DNA from: Amanita rubescens
Taxonomy: Eukaryota > Basidiomycota > Agaricomycetes > Agaricales > Amanitaceae
Direction of reading: 5' to 3'
DNA length: 64,000 bases
Assembly (NCBI GenBank): GCA_015039365.1
Contig: WION01000226.1
Location: forward strand, 1 to 64,000
Position 1 is the stretch's first letter. The number at the start of each line of letters is the position of its first letter. The position numbers and the translations under genes are program-made. Shown here piece after piece: positions 1-10,828 of this stretch. The notes beneath the pieces are model-generated. The model worked only from the letters and a program-made list of their open reading frames with translations. It had not been told where the DNA came from and did not search any database.

Positions 1-338
1 GAGGCTGTGGACACCTTTACAATGCTCCCACAAACATGCCAAAAAAAAGAATCATCAACTTTGGCCCATAAATGACTAAGATATACTAGTGTTTTAAAGT
101 CTGGTCCGGTCCGGTCTTTTTGCCTTTTTTGGGTGTAACCTGTAACCTTAACCGGTTACAAATGCTCCCAGTTGCTTGTAACCTTAACTGGACCAATTGT
201 AACCGGTTTCATGACCAGTCTGGACTGGTCTAGACTGGTCATAGGACTGGTTGTACACCATAAAATCTCTGCAGAAAATGTGTGAAGGTATATGGGATGT
301 GTTCTTACTGGAGCTATGAAATTAGTCATCAAAAGAAA

Positions 339-590
339 TAGGAAAATACTCCACTGATCATGACACTGCAATGGGCGGAGTATTTTCTATTTCCATCTTC
401 AGATTATCCTACATGTCAATGTCCCAATCATCCAAAAAAAATAGGAAAATACTCCGCCCATTGTGACACTGCAATGGGCAGAGTATTTTCTATTTTCTAT
501 TTTCAGATTATCCTACATGTCAATGTCCTAATCATCCAAAAATAGGAAAATACTCCGCCCATTGCAACACTGCAATGGGCGGAGTCAGCC
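339..590. repeat. Tandem hairpin block, three units
   Basis: Three units of about 100 bases each carry a near-perfect inverted repeat: GGAAAATACTCCGCCCATTG, a loop of about 8 bases, then its complement. The palindromes lie near 339-395, 441-494 and 541-584; the third is cut short. Sequence between the hairpins is also repeated. A related block occurs at 42330-42530 in another foldback element. I see no open frame. Confidence 0.8.
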
Positions 591-734
591 ATAGAGAGCA
601 GAATGATGCATTATCTACTGTAATTACACAAGTTAACAGTTAACAATAGTACAAAAATGAAACAGGGTCAGAACAAAACAGTGGTGTGCTTGTAAAATCA
701 TCTCAGATTCCAACAGGAGTGGCTGTGTGGCTGC

Positions 735-790
735 ATCACTCTCTTTGTGCTCTCTTTGGCACTCTCTTTGGCACTCTCTTTGGCACTCTT
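735..790. repeat. Short tandem repeat, CTTTGGCACTCT type
   Basis: About four copies of a 12- to 14-base unit built on CTCTTTGGCACT follow one another inside the foldback element. The following 230 bases are AT-rich and contain a TATTTAAG word near 912, but I cannot assign them to a family. Confidence 0.6.
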
Positions 791-1610
791 TCATTGGCCA
801 ACTCTTGGCCACTGATTCAATAACTGAGGGTTAGGAATAATTGTGACATATGACATACTAGCCCATCCTTAAAGTACATTCATAAGCTATGTTGGATTAA
901 TATGGAACCCCTATTTAAGCAAGGAATAAATGCTGAAGAATCAAACTAGCTCTAAACTTATTTTCACTGTATCTCACTCATTTCTCTACTATTTTCCTTG
1001 ATCCCAGAGTCATTATAAAGCTGATAACATCTAGTACACCAATCATGTTACTAAGTGCAGAACAATTGCCAAAGACCAGTTATAACCGGTTATAACTGGT
1101 CTTTTTCGGTCTTTTGAAATGGTTGTAACCTGTAACCGGTCTAACACAGAATTGGCTTAACCAGGGACTGGTTATCGGTCTTTTCCGGTTACGGTCCAGT
1201 TACATAACTGGTTATCTTCGGTCTTTGTAACCGGACTTTGAAACACTAAGATATACCCAAATCATGCTGCTCACACCTATAAAACTTGTTTTGAAGATAA
1301 CTCGGCCAAAACATGACCAATTTGGATAAATTTTTTTTTGTCTTGAAGGGGGAATGTAGGGCTACATTGCCACCTAATCATAACCGGTTCAGGACCGGTC
1401 ATGACCGGTTTTCATTGGTCACAGTATTGTCAACATTTTCAAGGACCATAACTGATCACTATTCAAAACCAGCATGACCGTGACTGATGGTCTTAAAAAG
1501 ACCGGTCACAATTCGGTCCAGTCATGGTCCTGTGACTGGACCTCTGAATGCTACTTGGATACCCTTGATAAAACCCCCAGGTATTTGGGGGTAAACCCTT
1601 CATCCTTGTT

Positions 1611-1655
1611 TAAGGGTAGGGGTTTTTGAGGGTAAGGGTAGGGGTCTGGGTTTAA
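1611..1655 (+). repeat. G-rich telomere-like tract
   Basis: Runs of three or four G alternate with short TA, TAA and TTTTTGA spacers, giving at least five G-runs in about 45 bases. This satisfies the usual G-quadruplex pattern and resembles degenerate TTAGGG-type repeats. It sits just upstream of an LTR fragment that starts at 1665. No coding potential. Confidence 0.6.
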
Positions 1656-1664
1656 AAACCCAGG

Positions 1665-1768
1665 TGTTACAATGTACGTCATGGCCTGTCTTTTTTTTAT
1701 CTTATCATCTATGTCATTCCTCCTATGTCATTGTTTGCATATGTGTTCCTTCTGGAACATTCATCATT
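1665..1768 (+). mobile_element. 5' fragment of an LTR (same family as the solo LTR at 10577)
   Basis: This stretch starts with TGTTACAA and follows the first about 100 bases of the solo LTR at 10577-10642/18311-18345, including the shared words TTATCTTATCATCTATGTCAT and TTCTGGAACATTCATC. It stops where the next LTR unit begins. It gives an outgroup copy of the site into which the LINE later inserted elsewhere. Confidence 0.7.
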
Positions 1769-1812
1769 TACAGTAGGTTGACTGACGTCAACATTCAAAA
1801 CTAATGAGTGGG

Positions 1813-2189
1813 TGTAACGGATGGAATCCGTTTACATTGTGCAGCATGTTCTGCAGCATTCCGACGTCTCCACTGTAACGGATGGAATCCGTTTACATTG
1901 TGCAGCACGTTCCGCAGCATTCCGAACATCTCCGCCACCGTCCACCAGTTCCGACACGTTCCGACAGTTCCGTTTCAGGTCGGACACATGTAGTACATGA
2001 GGCATGTCATATATAGTCATGTCTTAGATAGTTTGTTATACAGCTTTTACTACCCCTCACTTGAGTTCACTATTCCCGAGCCCGACGAGTGCGACCGAAG
2101 TGGACGAGCACCCTTTGGTGCTGCCGAACTCCATCGGCCGCATCGGATCATCGGAGACTGCACACCACAGTCTCCGTTTCGTTGTTACA
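1813..2189 (+). mobile_element. 5' LTR of a Ty3-type element
   Basis: The unit begins TGTAACGG and ends GTTGTTACA. It is matched by the direct repeat at 3870-4187. The first 61 bases are duplicated in tandem (1813-1873 and 1874-1934), so the ancestral LTR is about 316 bases. It ends in CTTTGGTGCTGCCGAACTC-type sequence shared with other LTRs in this window. The interior starts ACTGGAGCCCACC, also found after the LTR at 6045, so this is probably the primer-binding region. Confidence 0.75.
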
Positions 2190-3869
2190 ACTGGAGCCCA
2201 CCGCTCGGTCCACTTTCGTGTCGCACTCCGACACGTTATTTCACTCACAAATGACCCCGGAGGTCTTATTCATTCTGGTGACCCCACTGGCTCAATTCCA
2301 TTCGGATACTACATCCCCTGGTTACCGCCAAACGCGCTGCATCTGCACCTGCCTGCTACCACCTCTCATCCACGTCCATCTGCTAGTCATACCTTGTTCC
2401 AGGTGCTCACATCCCTACGCACGACGTCTACAGCCTGCCATGCCCTTATCGGATCCATCAAGCACTATCAGTCGCCATCGCAGCCAATCTGCATGCACCG
2501 CCTTACAGCACGTGTCCGCTTCATGCACCATGGCCCACTTTGACACCGTACCTCACTGCTGGATCCATCAGACACCGTCTACAGCCTGCTGCAACTCTCT
2601 GACGCACTGCTTCCGCATCCCGACACGTACCGCCTCAGTAGCTCCAATCTGCCGGCCTACATTCCGTCTCAAAGCACTTGCACCCTGCTGCTCGACACCC
2701 GCAGCTTTACCGCAACCTATCGGGACCATCAGAGCTCATCCACTGTCATAGCGCCCCGTCCACATCCGCCGACTTGCAGCAGGAGCCAGCCCATGCCAGC
2801 AGTACCCATCATCCGACCCCATCGGCCGCCACTGCAGCCTATCCGCAGCTCCCGACTTGCAGCACGCACCCACCTCATGCACTACCTCACGCATCGGATA
2901 CCATTCAGAGCACAGCTGCCAGTCATTTCATGCCAACCCGACCCTTCACTCATCGGACCGCATTCCTTCCCTCACCGACACGTGTAGACCACGCCTCCGC
3001 TCCCTCCTTTCACCTCTCGCAATTGCTGCAGCCGTCCGCCGCCGCTCCTATGCCTTTCGGACACTGCCAGCACCTCGGCTCACTCTACCACCGTTCCGCC
3101 GACACCCGCGAGTCGCAATTCTTTTTTTTCAGCCTTTTTTTTTCTTTTCTACCCAGGATCAGGATACGGCGCAGCCGTATTCGTTCAAACGGCTACATTT
3201 CATGCTCAGTCGGACCCTCAACACACGTCTCATCGCCATCAGCAATATCTCCGCACAGAAACCCTCGCCAAGTCAACCTGCAGCGAAATTGGAGTGTGGG
3301 GGATGTTGGGACAGACTCGGATAACGGATATCAGTACGCACAACGCAGGACTCACATTAGGCCCTTTATGACTCGACTAGCACCGCCGATTTTAACGACT
3401 TCGCCTCCGCCTTTCTTTAACACCGTATTGCGCCGACGGCGTCTCAGGAAACATCATAGCAGCCTTACAGGGGTCAGTGCTATTGATCGGATTACTGGGA
3501 TGACCGCGATCGGGGGAGTTGCGCCCCTCCTCGCCGACATTTTCTACTGCCTATGATGACCACCGCCGACATGCCATCTGCTATCTGCACCTCGACGCGC
3601 TCCTCCTCCATGCCCTGACAGCATCCACATCACGCCAACCGCAACTGAGACCTCCGACGACCTCCGAGCTACACCGCCAATGCTCCAACTCCTTATCCGC
3701 AACTATCTATGCACAATCGGACTCCGTTGACAATGTCAACACCATCACGGGCTTCCGCTGACACTCCGTCTCACCTCCGACCTCACTTCCTTCGCCGCCG
3801 ACATTCATCTTGTTCATCCACTGATGCATTATAGGTTGACTGATGTCAACATTCAAACTAATGAGTGGG
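2190..3869 (+). mobile_element. Pol-less interior between two Ty3-type LTRs
   Basis: This 1.7-kb stretch lies between two copies of the same LTR. It has no gag, protease, reverse transcriptase or integrase motif in any frame. It is C-rich, and frames such as 2678-3556 stay open for 292 codons, but their products are dominated by His, Pro, Ser and Thr and look like composition artefacts. T-rich runs lie at 3120-3155. The sequence before the 3' LTR ends in GAGTGGG, a possible polypurine tract. I read it as a non-autonomous (TRIM/LARD-like) element; a deleted autonomous element is the alternative. Confidence 0.55.
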
Positions 3870-4187
3870 TGTAACGGATGGAATCCGTTTACATTGTTGC
3901 AGCACGTTCCGCAGCATTCCGAATGTCTCCGCCACCGTCCACCAGTTCCGACACGTTCCGACAGTTCCGTTTCAGGTCGGACACACGTAGTACACGAGGC
4001 ATGTTGTATATAGTCATGTCTTAGATAGTTTGTTATACAGCTTTTACTACCCCTCACTTGAGTTCACTATTCCCGAGCCCCGACGAGTGCGACCGAAGTG
4101 GACGAGCACCCTTTGGTGCTGCCGAACTCCATCGGCCACATCGGATCATTGGAGACTGCACACCACAGTCTCCGTTTCGTTGTTACA
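3870..4187 (+). mobile_element. 3' LTR of the pol-less Ty3-type element
   Basis: It begins TGTAACGG and ends TGTTACA, 318 bases, and matches 1874-2189 closely without the 61-base duplication. The 40 bases before it also match the 40 bases before the first LTR. The first LTR therefore follows another copy of the same internal end, which points to a tandem LTR-internal-LTR arrangement. Confidence 0.75.
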
Positions 4188-4446
4188 CCGCCACTGTCCG
4201 CCAGTTCCAACACGTTCCGACAGTTCCGTTTCAGGTTGGACACACGTAGTACACGAGGCATATCATATATAGTCATGTCGTAGATAGTCTGTTATACAAG
4301 TTTACTTCCCCTCACTTGAGTTCATCGTTCCTGACACCCGACGAGTGCAACTGAAGTGGACGAGCACCCTTTGGTGCTGCCGAACTCGCACGGCCGCATC
4401 GGAACATCGGAGGTTGCACACTGCACCTCCACTTTCGTTGTTTCAC
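4188..4446 (+). mobile_element. Third LTR copy, truncated at its 5' side
   Basis: Directly after the previous LTR, homology resumes inside the LTR at the CCGCCA..GTCCGCCAGTTCC region and runs to the end GTTGTTTCA. About 100 bases of the LTR start are missing. Head-to-tail LTRs with a truncated junction suggest unequal recombination between elements. Confidence 0.7.
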
Positions 4447-4599
4447 CCAGGGTGTCAGAAATTGGCGTAGCAGTGGTGGGGTCACCAGGATCCTCGGAGG
4501 TCTCGGTGGTATCATGTGTTGTAGTGGTAGGAGCGTTGGAGGGTCTGGAGGGTTCAGAGGGGGCAGTATTAGGGAGTGTGGATTGATTAGGGACTGTAT

Positions 4600-5658
4600 T
4601 CAGCAGGGTGCTAATGTGTATGTGCGTTGGAGTGTATGTATGTTTTGCAGTGCTTCAGTATTGACAGGCTCAGTGGTATGCATTCCGGAGTGGTCTAAAG
4701 CTTCCAGGAAGTAGTTGGAGGACACAAATGGCTTTGGAGCGGTCGGCTGTGTGTACCTCAGCAGCCATACATCAATGCATTCTTTGAACCATTGTCTGAA
4801 GTGGCAGTATTGGAATGCATTCAGTTTGTTGCCATCCAAAAATTGAATCTGTCCATCGACTATTTTGATCTTCCCTTGCCTTGCATATTCATCCCTGATA
4901 TGGCACCAGGCCGTCCGATGATTGATATCTCCGCAGAAAACACATCCGCTGAGGAGATGGGTGGAAGCTGTGCTTGGAGCGAAGGCAGTGCTCAGAGGGG
5001 GAGTAGGGATAGGTGACGGAGGCATCGGGAGCATCAGAACTTGTGGGGTGGTCGCAGCGAGCAAGGCTATAGCAGACCTTGAGCTGATAATGAATTGTGT
5101 GGCACTATTCATGTCTTTTAGATCATAGCCATCATCAGGGTGGATGTCCGGGTACTTGATTGTGAGCTGAGTAGTGATATCGGGTCGGAGATCCGGAGGG
5201 AATGCAGACATGTACATGATACTTGCCTCATGGCGTGTCATGCGGTGCTTTCTGATGAGGTATTGAGCTGTTCTGGAAAATTCCCTGTGATACTCAGCAA
5301 GGGCTGTCTCCGATGCAACATTTTGTGCTGAGAAGTGGTTGGAAATGGCGTGTAGTGCTGCAATAGTGTGGCGGCGATCGGGCTGTGCCTCAGGGTAGGT
5401 CTCGGAAATCGCTTTCTTAAACGCATCCCAGGTTTTCGGATCTGATAGGGTGTCCCGAGTGGCTCTCCAGATCTCGGAAGATTTCTCATCGGTATAGTAG
5501 ACAGCCCATTTGATCAGTTCAGCATCTCCGGAGTGTTGTCTATCCTCGCAGATTATCTTGATATCTTCAAGGTATCTCTCAAGACCAGTGGCAGTGCCTC
5601 AGAAGCAGGGTGCCTCCTTGTTCGTTTGGATGGGCATGTGGTGGTTTGGTTTGGTCAT
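4600..5658 (-). pseudogene. Ty3-type Gag with a CCHC knuckle, one nonsense codon
   Basis: This minus-strand frame encodes about 350 residues of a retrotransposon Gag: an N-terminal capsid-like region, a Ser/Pro/Thr-rich linker, and a zinc knuckle of the form C-x2-C-x4-H-x4-C (CVFCGDINHRTAWC) followed by EYARQGKI. The frame is continuous from an ATG at 5658 to the stop at 4600 except for one TGA at 5599-5601, where Arg (CGA) is likely. The 5' LTR lies upstream at 6045-6441 with a 390-base leader. No protease or pol follows, so the element is truncated at about 4450 or was gag-only. The family call is firm; the missing Arg is inference. Confidence 0.7.
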
Positions 5659-6044
5659 GATGTTACTGGCAGGCCAAAGCGAAGCGAGCTGTTCTGATGG
5701 AAAGTGAGGTGGATTAAGCAAGGGGCTTCAGGGATGAAAGCTATTGATCGATTGGAGCTGGATTGGGAGTAGTGGAACCTGTGGGCGTTGTTCGGCTGAT
5801 GCTGTGTCAGTGCTGTGGGGCTGAGTGGTGAAGGCTACTGCAGTGTAAAGAGTGGGGAGGGTATAATTGAAGAAAGGTCGGCAGGGTATGGTCTCTGAGC
5901 TATGGGAGGGCCGGCAGAGTGCTTGGAGTGGCTCGGAGCAGATTCCAAATGACACCGGAACTTGTCCGATGCTTTCTGTGCAGCAGTTGGGTGAAAGGAA
6001 TGACCAACGGACTGACCTAAGAGCCCCTCGTGGTGGGCTCCAGT

Positions 6045-6441
6045 TGAAACAATCAGAAGAAGGCTGATGCAGAAGTGCATTTGACCAAAGGGGCTATGGA
6101 GATCAGTCTGAAGGGTGTCTTGGGTGCAGAGAGAGTGCTGAAGACGAAGGTGAATGAGTGAAAGGTGTCTGAAGCACCGAGGAACAAAGGGAACGGAAGG
6201 AATCAAACTCGGAACGCAGATGGGGTGATAATTCACTAACTACAACTACGTACACAATGGTATATATACTATGGAGGCACAAGGTGACCATGTGATGAAT
6301 CCTGCGCCGAGTCTGAGGCCTGTGCATGTGTCTGAAAACAAACGATCATCCTCCAGGGTCGAGTATAGGCTCGGAGTGCTTTGGGGAGCTTCGGAAGGTT
6401 TCGGAGATCGGTTCCAACGTAGCCGGAATTGGCTTGTTACA
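6045..6441 (-). mobile_element. 5' LTR of the minus-strand gag element
   Basis: Read on the minus strand it starts TGTAACAAGCC at 6441 and ends TTGTTTCA at 6045, followed by ACTGGAGCCCACC, the same leader start as after the LTR at 1813. A TATATATACC word sits about 180 bases in and could be the TATA box. On its outer side it abuts a Ty3 pol remnant, which it presumably entered. Confidence 0.7.
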
Positions 6442-7405
6442 ATGCCAAATCGACAAAAGGAAGCAACACATGTAGCCAAATTAACAATGAAAATAGACTC
6501 CCATAAAGAAAACATGGAAGCTCTAATTTTAGACATTGGAGATAATGAGATGCTACTAGGAGAGGATTGGTTGTCAGTACACAATCACAATCCAACAATC
6601 AATTGGCAGACATGAGAAGTAAAATTTAGCAGATGCCCAAGAAATGCAGCACCATCATTAAAAAGATAATAGAACCAGAAAAAGATGAAGATGGGATCTC
6701 GAAAGGAATAATGCCCGATTATGTCAAACCATTCAAACACATGTTTGACAAAGTAAATTTTGATAAACTACCTATCAGAAGAGAATGGGACCATGAAATC
6801 AACCTATTACCAAATGCACCGAAAGAAATCCCTGCGAAGAACTTCAGGCTGACACGAGAAGAAGAAAAAGCTGTAGACGAGTTCCTTGATGGAGAATTAA
6901 AAGTTGGAAAGATCTGCCCTTCTAAGTCCCCATATGCAGCTGCTTGCTTTTTCATCTTGAAGAAAGATAAATCGAGAAGACTAGTGCAAGACTACTGAGG
7001 AATCAACAAATATACAATCAAAGATAAGACTCCCCTACCACGAATAGATGATCTAATCGACACACTGGCTGAAGGGAAAATCTTTACAAAAATGGATATT
7101 ATATGGGGATACAACAATGTGAGAATCAAAGAAGGACATGAAGAATGAGCAGCCTTCCTAACCCCAAGAGGGTTGTTTGAACCCCTAGTTATGTATTTTG
7201 GGTTGACAAATTCCCCCGGAACATTCATGAGAATGATGTCAACAATCTTCCAAGATATGATCCGAGATAAGAAATGTGTTATCTACATGGACGACATTGT
7301 CTTCATCGGTAAAACGAAAGAAGAATTGCAACATCATACGATAGAAGGATTGAAAATCCTGGAAGAACATGACCTTTATGTGAAAGAAAAGAAATGTTAT
7401 TCCTG
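6442..7405 (+). pseudogene. Ty3/gypsy pol remnant (protease end and reverse transcriptase)
   Basis: The plus strand encodes the end of a retropepsin-like region (ILDIGDNEMLLGEDWL) and most of a Ty3-type reverse transcriptase, including ICPSKSPYAAACFFILKK, then LPRIDDLID, AFLTPRGLFEP and the catalytic block YMDDIVFIG near 7287-7313. The frame is broken by TGA at 6613-6615, 6996-6998 and 7146-7148; the last two stand where Trp (TGG) is expected (QDYW and EWAAF). It stops after the palm domain, so the RNase H and integrase are missing. The 300 bases after it are AT-rich with nothing recognisable. Confidence 0.8.
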
Positions 7406-7719
7406 AAAAGATAAGGGAAGAACAAGTTAGGAAGATTTGTCGGTCCTTGATTTTTGTACAAAGTTTAATAAATGAACTTTGATAAATCAAGGATATTCAT
7501 ATCTTTTGACTCAAGGCCGAATAATTTATAGATACTAAATAGTAGAGAAACTGTAATAGTATCTAATAAATTAAGCCTTACCCTTTTCATTTGGACATGG
7601 ACATGAAATTGATAAGAAAAAATTCAAAAGAATTTGCAGTCATAATTATAGGTTGAAAAGTATCAAGTAACTAATATTTTTTCTTTTATAGAAAAATTTC
7701 ATCAAACAAAGAAACACTT

Positions 7720-8980
7720 CAATTGCAATTGTCATCTTCTACTTCAACTCGTAGCATTGCAGATTCAGTTCCAACATTCAATGGAACAAACTGGCACACT
7801 TTCGAGACAAATATCATTGCATATTTACAGACTCGAGGAATTGACGGAGTCATTGCGACTACCTTCAATTTGGCACCAGCCCTCACTTCATCACAGGTTA
7901 CTGCTCTCTCCAATACCTCAACAACAGCAGTCGAGAGGGATATTATCAAAGATAAGAAGAAAGATTACGAACAGGACCTTAAAGACGACAAAGAAGCCCT
8001 AGGGATAATAACCCTTAAGCTCAGTCCCACTTTTCGTCATCTACAGGAAAAAAGATGACACAGCTAAAACTTTTTGGGCCAAATTAAAGAAACAATTTGG
8101 CACACCAGGATTAGCTGGAATATATGTCGAATTCAAAGAAGTCCTTCAATGGAAATTTGATGATCAACACGATCCTACAATTGCAATCCAAAAATTCCAG
8201 GATGCAATAAATAAACTTTCTTCACATAAAATAACTATCCCAGATGACTTACAATGTATGTTACTCCTTAATGCTCTCGGAAAGCATTGGGATAATATGT
8301 CATCGGTATTATTAGCAAGCATTGAACCAAAAGATGTTTCAATGGCTAAAATAATACCCAGAATAGTAGAAGAATGGCGCAGAAAGAAATCTTTCAGCGA
8401 CAACAGACCTATTACAGTTAATATGGCTAGGACTAATTTAAACCAAGGTCATCCTCGCCCTAAATGGCAAGGACAGAACTCTGGTAATAATCCTAATTCA
8501 GGAGGATCTTCATCAGGATCCTATAAGCCATATACTAGTTTTAGAGGTCGAGGACATGGTCGTGGAGGTTTTAAAACCAAACTTCTGATCACAAAAACCT
8601 CGTCAAATACCTGTACCTCAGGCTCACGCACAATGGCATGGCCAAATGCCTAATCAAAAGAAAGGGCCTAATAATGAGTGTAATAAGAAACAAAGTTAAA
8701 GCAAAAAATGACAAAAAGAGCTGCAATGGCACAAACTGCCAGTGGTTCTTCAATGGCATCACCTGCCATAGCTTTACCTTTGAGTTCTCGTATTGAACCA
8801 TCGCATGTTCAAACTTATTATCCTATTCAGGATAATGATAACTTGCCAAATGAATATGAAAATTCTTGGAATCAAGAATTACATGAGGCAAATTACACTG
8901 ATTCAGAAAGTGAGTCCAAACCAAAATGGACTTACAAAGGTACTAGGGTGAAAGTATGTAGTTTGGCCTACTCCACCTGA
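7720..8980 (+). pseudogene. Ty1/copia Gag remnant, frameshifted
   Basis: Three successive plus-strand frames form one protein-like series. It starts PTFNGTNWHTFETNI and continues after a frameshift near 8050 with TAKTFWAKLKKQFGTPGLAG and IPDDLQCMLLLNALGKHW. It then has a Gly/Arg-rich tail, SFRGRGHGRGGF. This is the layout of copia Gag (UBN2-type). The zinc knuckle, protease and pol are not present. A last frame (8708-8980) may be the continued tail. The copy is cut at 9029 by a foldback element. Confidence 0.65.
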
Positions 8981-9028
8981 ATCTGACAACGGACAAGTGT
9001 CAGACATCAATAAAGACTTGGATTTAAT

Positions 9029-9850
9029 TAGTGATGGGAGGTTAAGTTATGTAACCGCAATTAACTGTAACTTAACTGAACCTAACTGCTCAACAGTTAA
9101 TTATCAGTTAAGGTTAGGCCCTTTCCCTAACCTTAACCGGACCCGGTTATGACCGGTTATGACCGGTTATGACCGGTTAAATTGTGCAACCTTGTAGAGC
9201 TGGTCCTTAGCTTCATTTTGAGCCCTTATTCATGTAATTTGGCCCAGTGGTTCATGAGATATGAAGTATTTTGTGAAGGGATGTCAAAATTATTGTGTTT
9301 CTCATTAGCAATGTGGTCCATGACATGCAAAAAGCAATATACAATTAGTTTCTCATGTTCAATCTGCTAGCTATTTCCCTCACCACACTCAGAAACATAG
9401 TTCTCTGGGATGCTGATGGGGAGCAAAGTTTTGCATGGCTGTTGTGAGGCTCTAATTTGTATGCAATTTTCATTATGTTTATCATTCTGTATTGGGACAA
9501 TATACTTCTGACTTAGGCTGTTGGCATTTGGGACTTGTTTCTGACTTATATTGATCAGTTATGAGCATCATAGACAACATTGCTAATGGGAAACCAATCA
9601 TCTTGACATCACTCACAAAACACTTCATATCTCATGAACCACTGGTCCAAATTACATGAATAGGGGCTCAAAATGATGCTAATAACCTGCTCTACCAGAT
9701 TACATAATTTTAATCGGTTATAACTGGTTATAACCGGTCATAACCAGTCCAGTTAAGGTTAAGGAAATTCTGGGTCATCAGTTAATTGATCAGTTACAGT
9801 TAATCAATTTTGGGGCAATTAACCGGACTTAACCTAACCTCACAACACTA
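9029..9850. mobile_element. ACCGGT-rich foldback element, second copy type
   Basis: Two arms of about 240 bases are inverted copies of each other: 9029-9310 and 9605-9850. The shared core includes TTCATGAGATATGAAGT and its complement. The ends read TAGTG..GAGGTTA. Just inside are ACCGGTTATGACCGGTTATG arrays (9130-9180 and 9715-9760). There is no open frame of note. I see no convincing target duplication. It interrupts the copia gag remnant. Similar termini, but not identical, to the element at 87-1248. Confidence 0.65.
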
Positions 9851-9990
9851 GTCTCTTTGGCTCTTTTCATCTCTTCCTTTCTTGTTGACTTGACCGTTAG
9901 GACAGAAGACAACAGATATTCAATGTTTATTGATGATTGATCTCCAGGGATAGGGAATGGGATGCAGGGACCAGATACACATGGTCCCAG

Positions 9991-10323
9991 TGTAACGTGT
10001 CCTGGAACCGATACTGGAACATCTCCGAAACATCACCGCAACCTCTGCTTGGATCCACGACCTCAGAGGTCTCGCACCGAGCTCTGAGACTCAGAACCGA
10101 ATGCTTCGGATCGAATACACATGTAGTACACGAGGCATGTAGTATATTATGTTGTAGTTAGTTCATTTTATATATCTTCTTCTCCCCCACACTTCGCATC
10201 TACAGTCTGAGAGCCAAACAAGTGCGACCGAGCTCAGACAAGCACCTTTCGGTGCTGCCGAACTCACCGGCCGCATCGCATCTCGGAGGCTGCACCCAAG
10301 TCAGCCTCTCTTGCGTTGTTTCA
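9991..10323 (+). mobile_element. Solo LTR, Ty3-type
   Basis: It starts TGTAACGTGTCC and ends TTGTTTCA, 333 bases, and carries the CACCTTTCGGTGCTGCCGAAC segment of the Ty3-type LTRs earlier in the window. CCAG is present on both sides (9987-9990 and 10324-10327) as a short target duplication. A TATATATC word is near 10174. No internal sequence follows. Confidence 0.75.
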
Positions 10324-10469
10324 CCAGGATAATAGATGGGTTTCTCCCCCACACAACGTGCTTGGGGAGAATGGAGTATATCACTAGACACCAGGTAAGT
10401 GTCTAATATTGTTCCTGTTGCACCTGTAGCTCAGTTTTTGCAAATCTGAGACCAAATGGTTTCAGTCCA

Positions 10470-10535
10470 GGCCATTTGGCCTCAAAGCAAAAGACCAGTC
10501 GCAAACTGGTTGCAACTGGTCTTTTTCAGCAACCA
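10470..10535. repeat. ACCAGT-rich fragment related to the foldback elements
   Basis: AAGACCAGTCGCAAACTGGT and its near complement form a small inverted cluster of the ACCAGT type seen in the foldback elements. No termini are visible. Just upstream, near 10428, GTAGCTCAG resembles a tRNA A-box, without a matching T-arm. Confidence 0.4.
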
Positions 10536-10642
10536 TTGAGAGGGTTGGAGGGGTGGATTTGTTGGTGGGGACTTGGTGTTACAAACATACATCATAGCCT
10601 ATCTTTTCTTTATCTTATCATCTATGTCATCCCTCCTACATC

Positions 10643-10668
10643 TTTTTTTTTTTTTTTTTTTTTTTTTT
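10643..10668 (-). other. Poly(A) tail of the LINE
   Basis: A run of 26 T on the plus strand directly follows the left target duplication and marks the 3' end of the minus-strand LINE, as expected for target-primed reverse transcription. Confidence 0.9.
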
Positions 10669-10828
10669 AATTATAAAGGTGATTTCATTTGAGCAAGAAG
10701 TAACTTAATACAGGTAGGCATTGTGACACAAGTCACATAGTGGGGTAATGCGCGTTTACACGCATGTTAATGTGTTTAGTAGTATTTTTCTAGATAGAAA
10801 AGAGGGAAACGAATAGAGGAGAAGCAAA

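Larger units (their letters stand above)
87..1248. mobile_element. hAT-like non-autonomous foldback element
   Basis: The ends are inverted copies of TAGTGTTTYAAAGTCYGG. They are flanked by a perfect 8-bp direct repeat, AGATATAC, at 79-86 and 1249-1256. An 8-bp target duplication and a TAGTG terminus fit the hAT superfamily. Beside both ends lie clusters of ACCGGT/ACCAGT-type words (about 100-250 and 1070-1240), which could be subterminal transposase sites. The interior has no transposase frame; it holds a tandem hairpin block (339-590), a short CTTTGGCA-type tandem repeat (735-790) and AT-rich DNA. The superfamily call is inference; ends and duplication are seen directly. Confidence 0.75.

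Noticed and set aside
339..590. CRISPR array
   Set aside because: The units are palindromes with repeated, not unique, spacers, no cas genes are present, and the genome is fungal.
1611..1655. A true chromosome end
   Set aside because: Only a few degenerate G-runs are present and both sides are repeat DNA, so it is at most an interstitial trace.
2061..3761. Several overlapping open frames of 80-290 codons
   Set aside because: They lie in C-rich sequence between two LTRs, are open in three registers at once, and encode His/Pro/Ser/Thr strings without motifs.
10425..10460. tRNA gene
   Set aside because: GTAGCTCAG resembles an A-box, but no T-arm, anticodon arm or acceptor pairing follows at the right distance.
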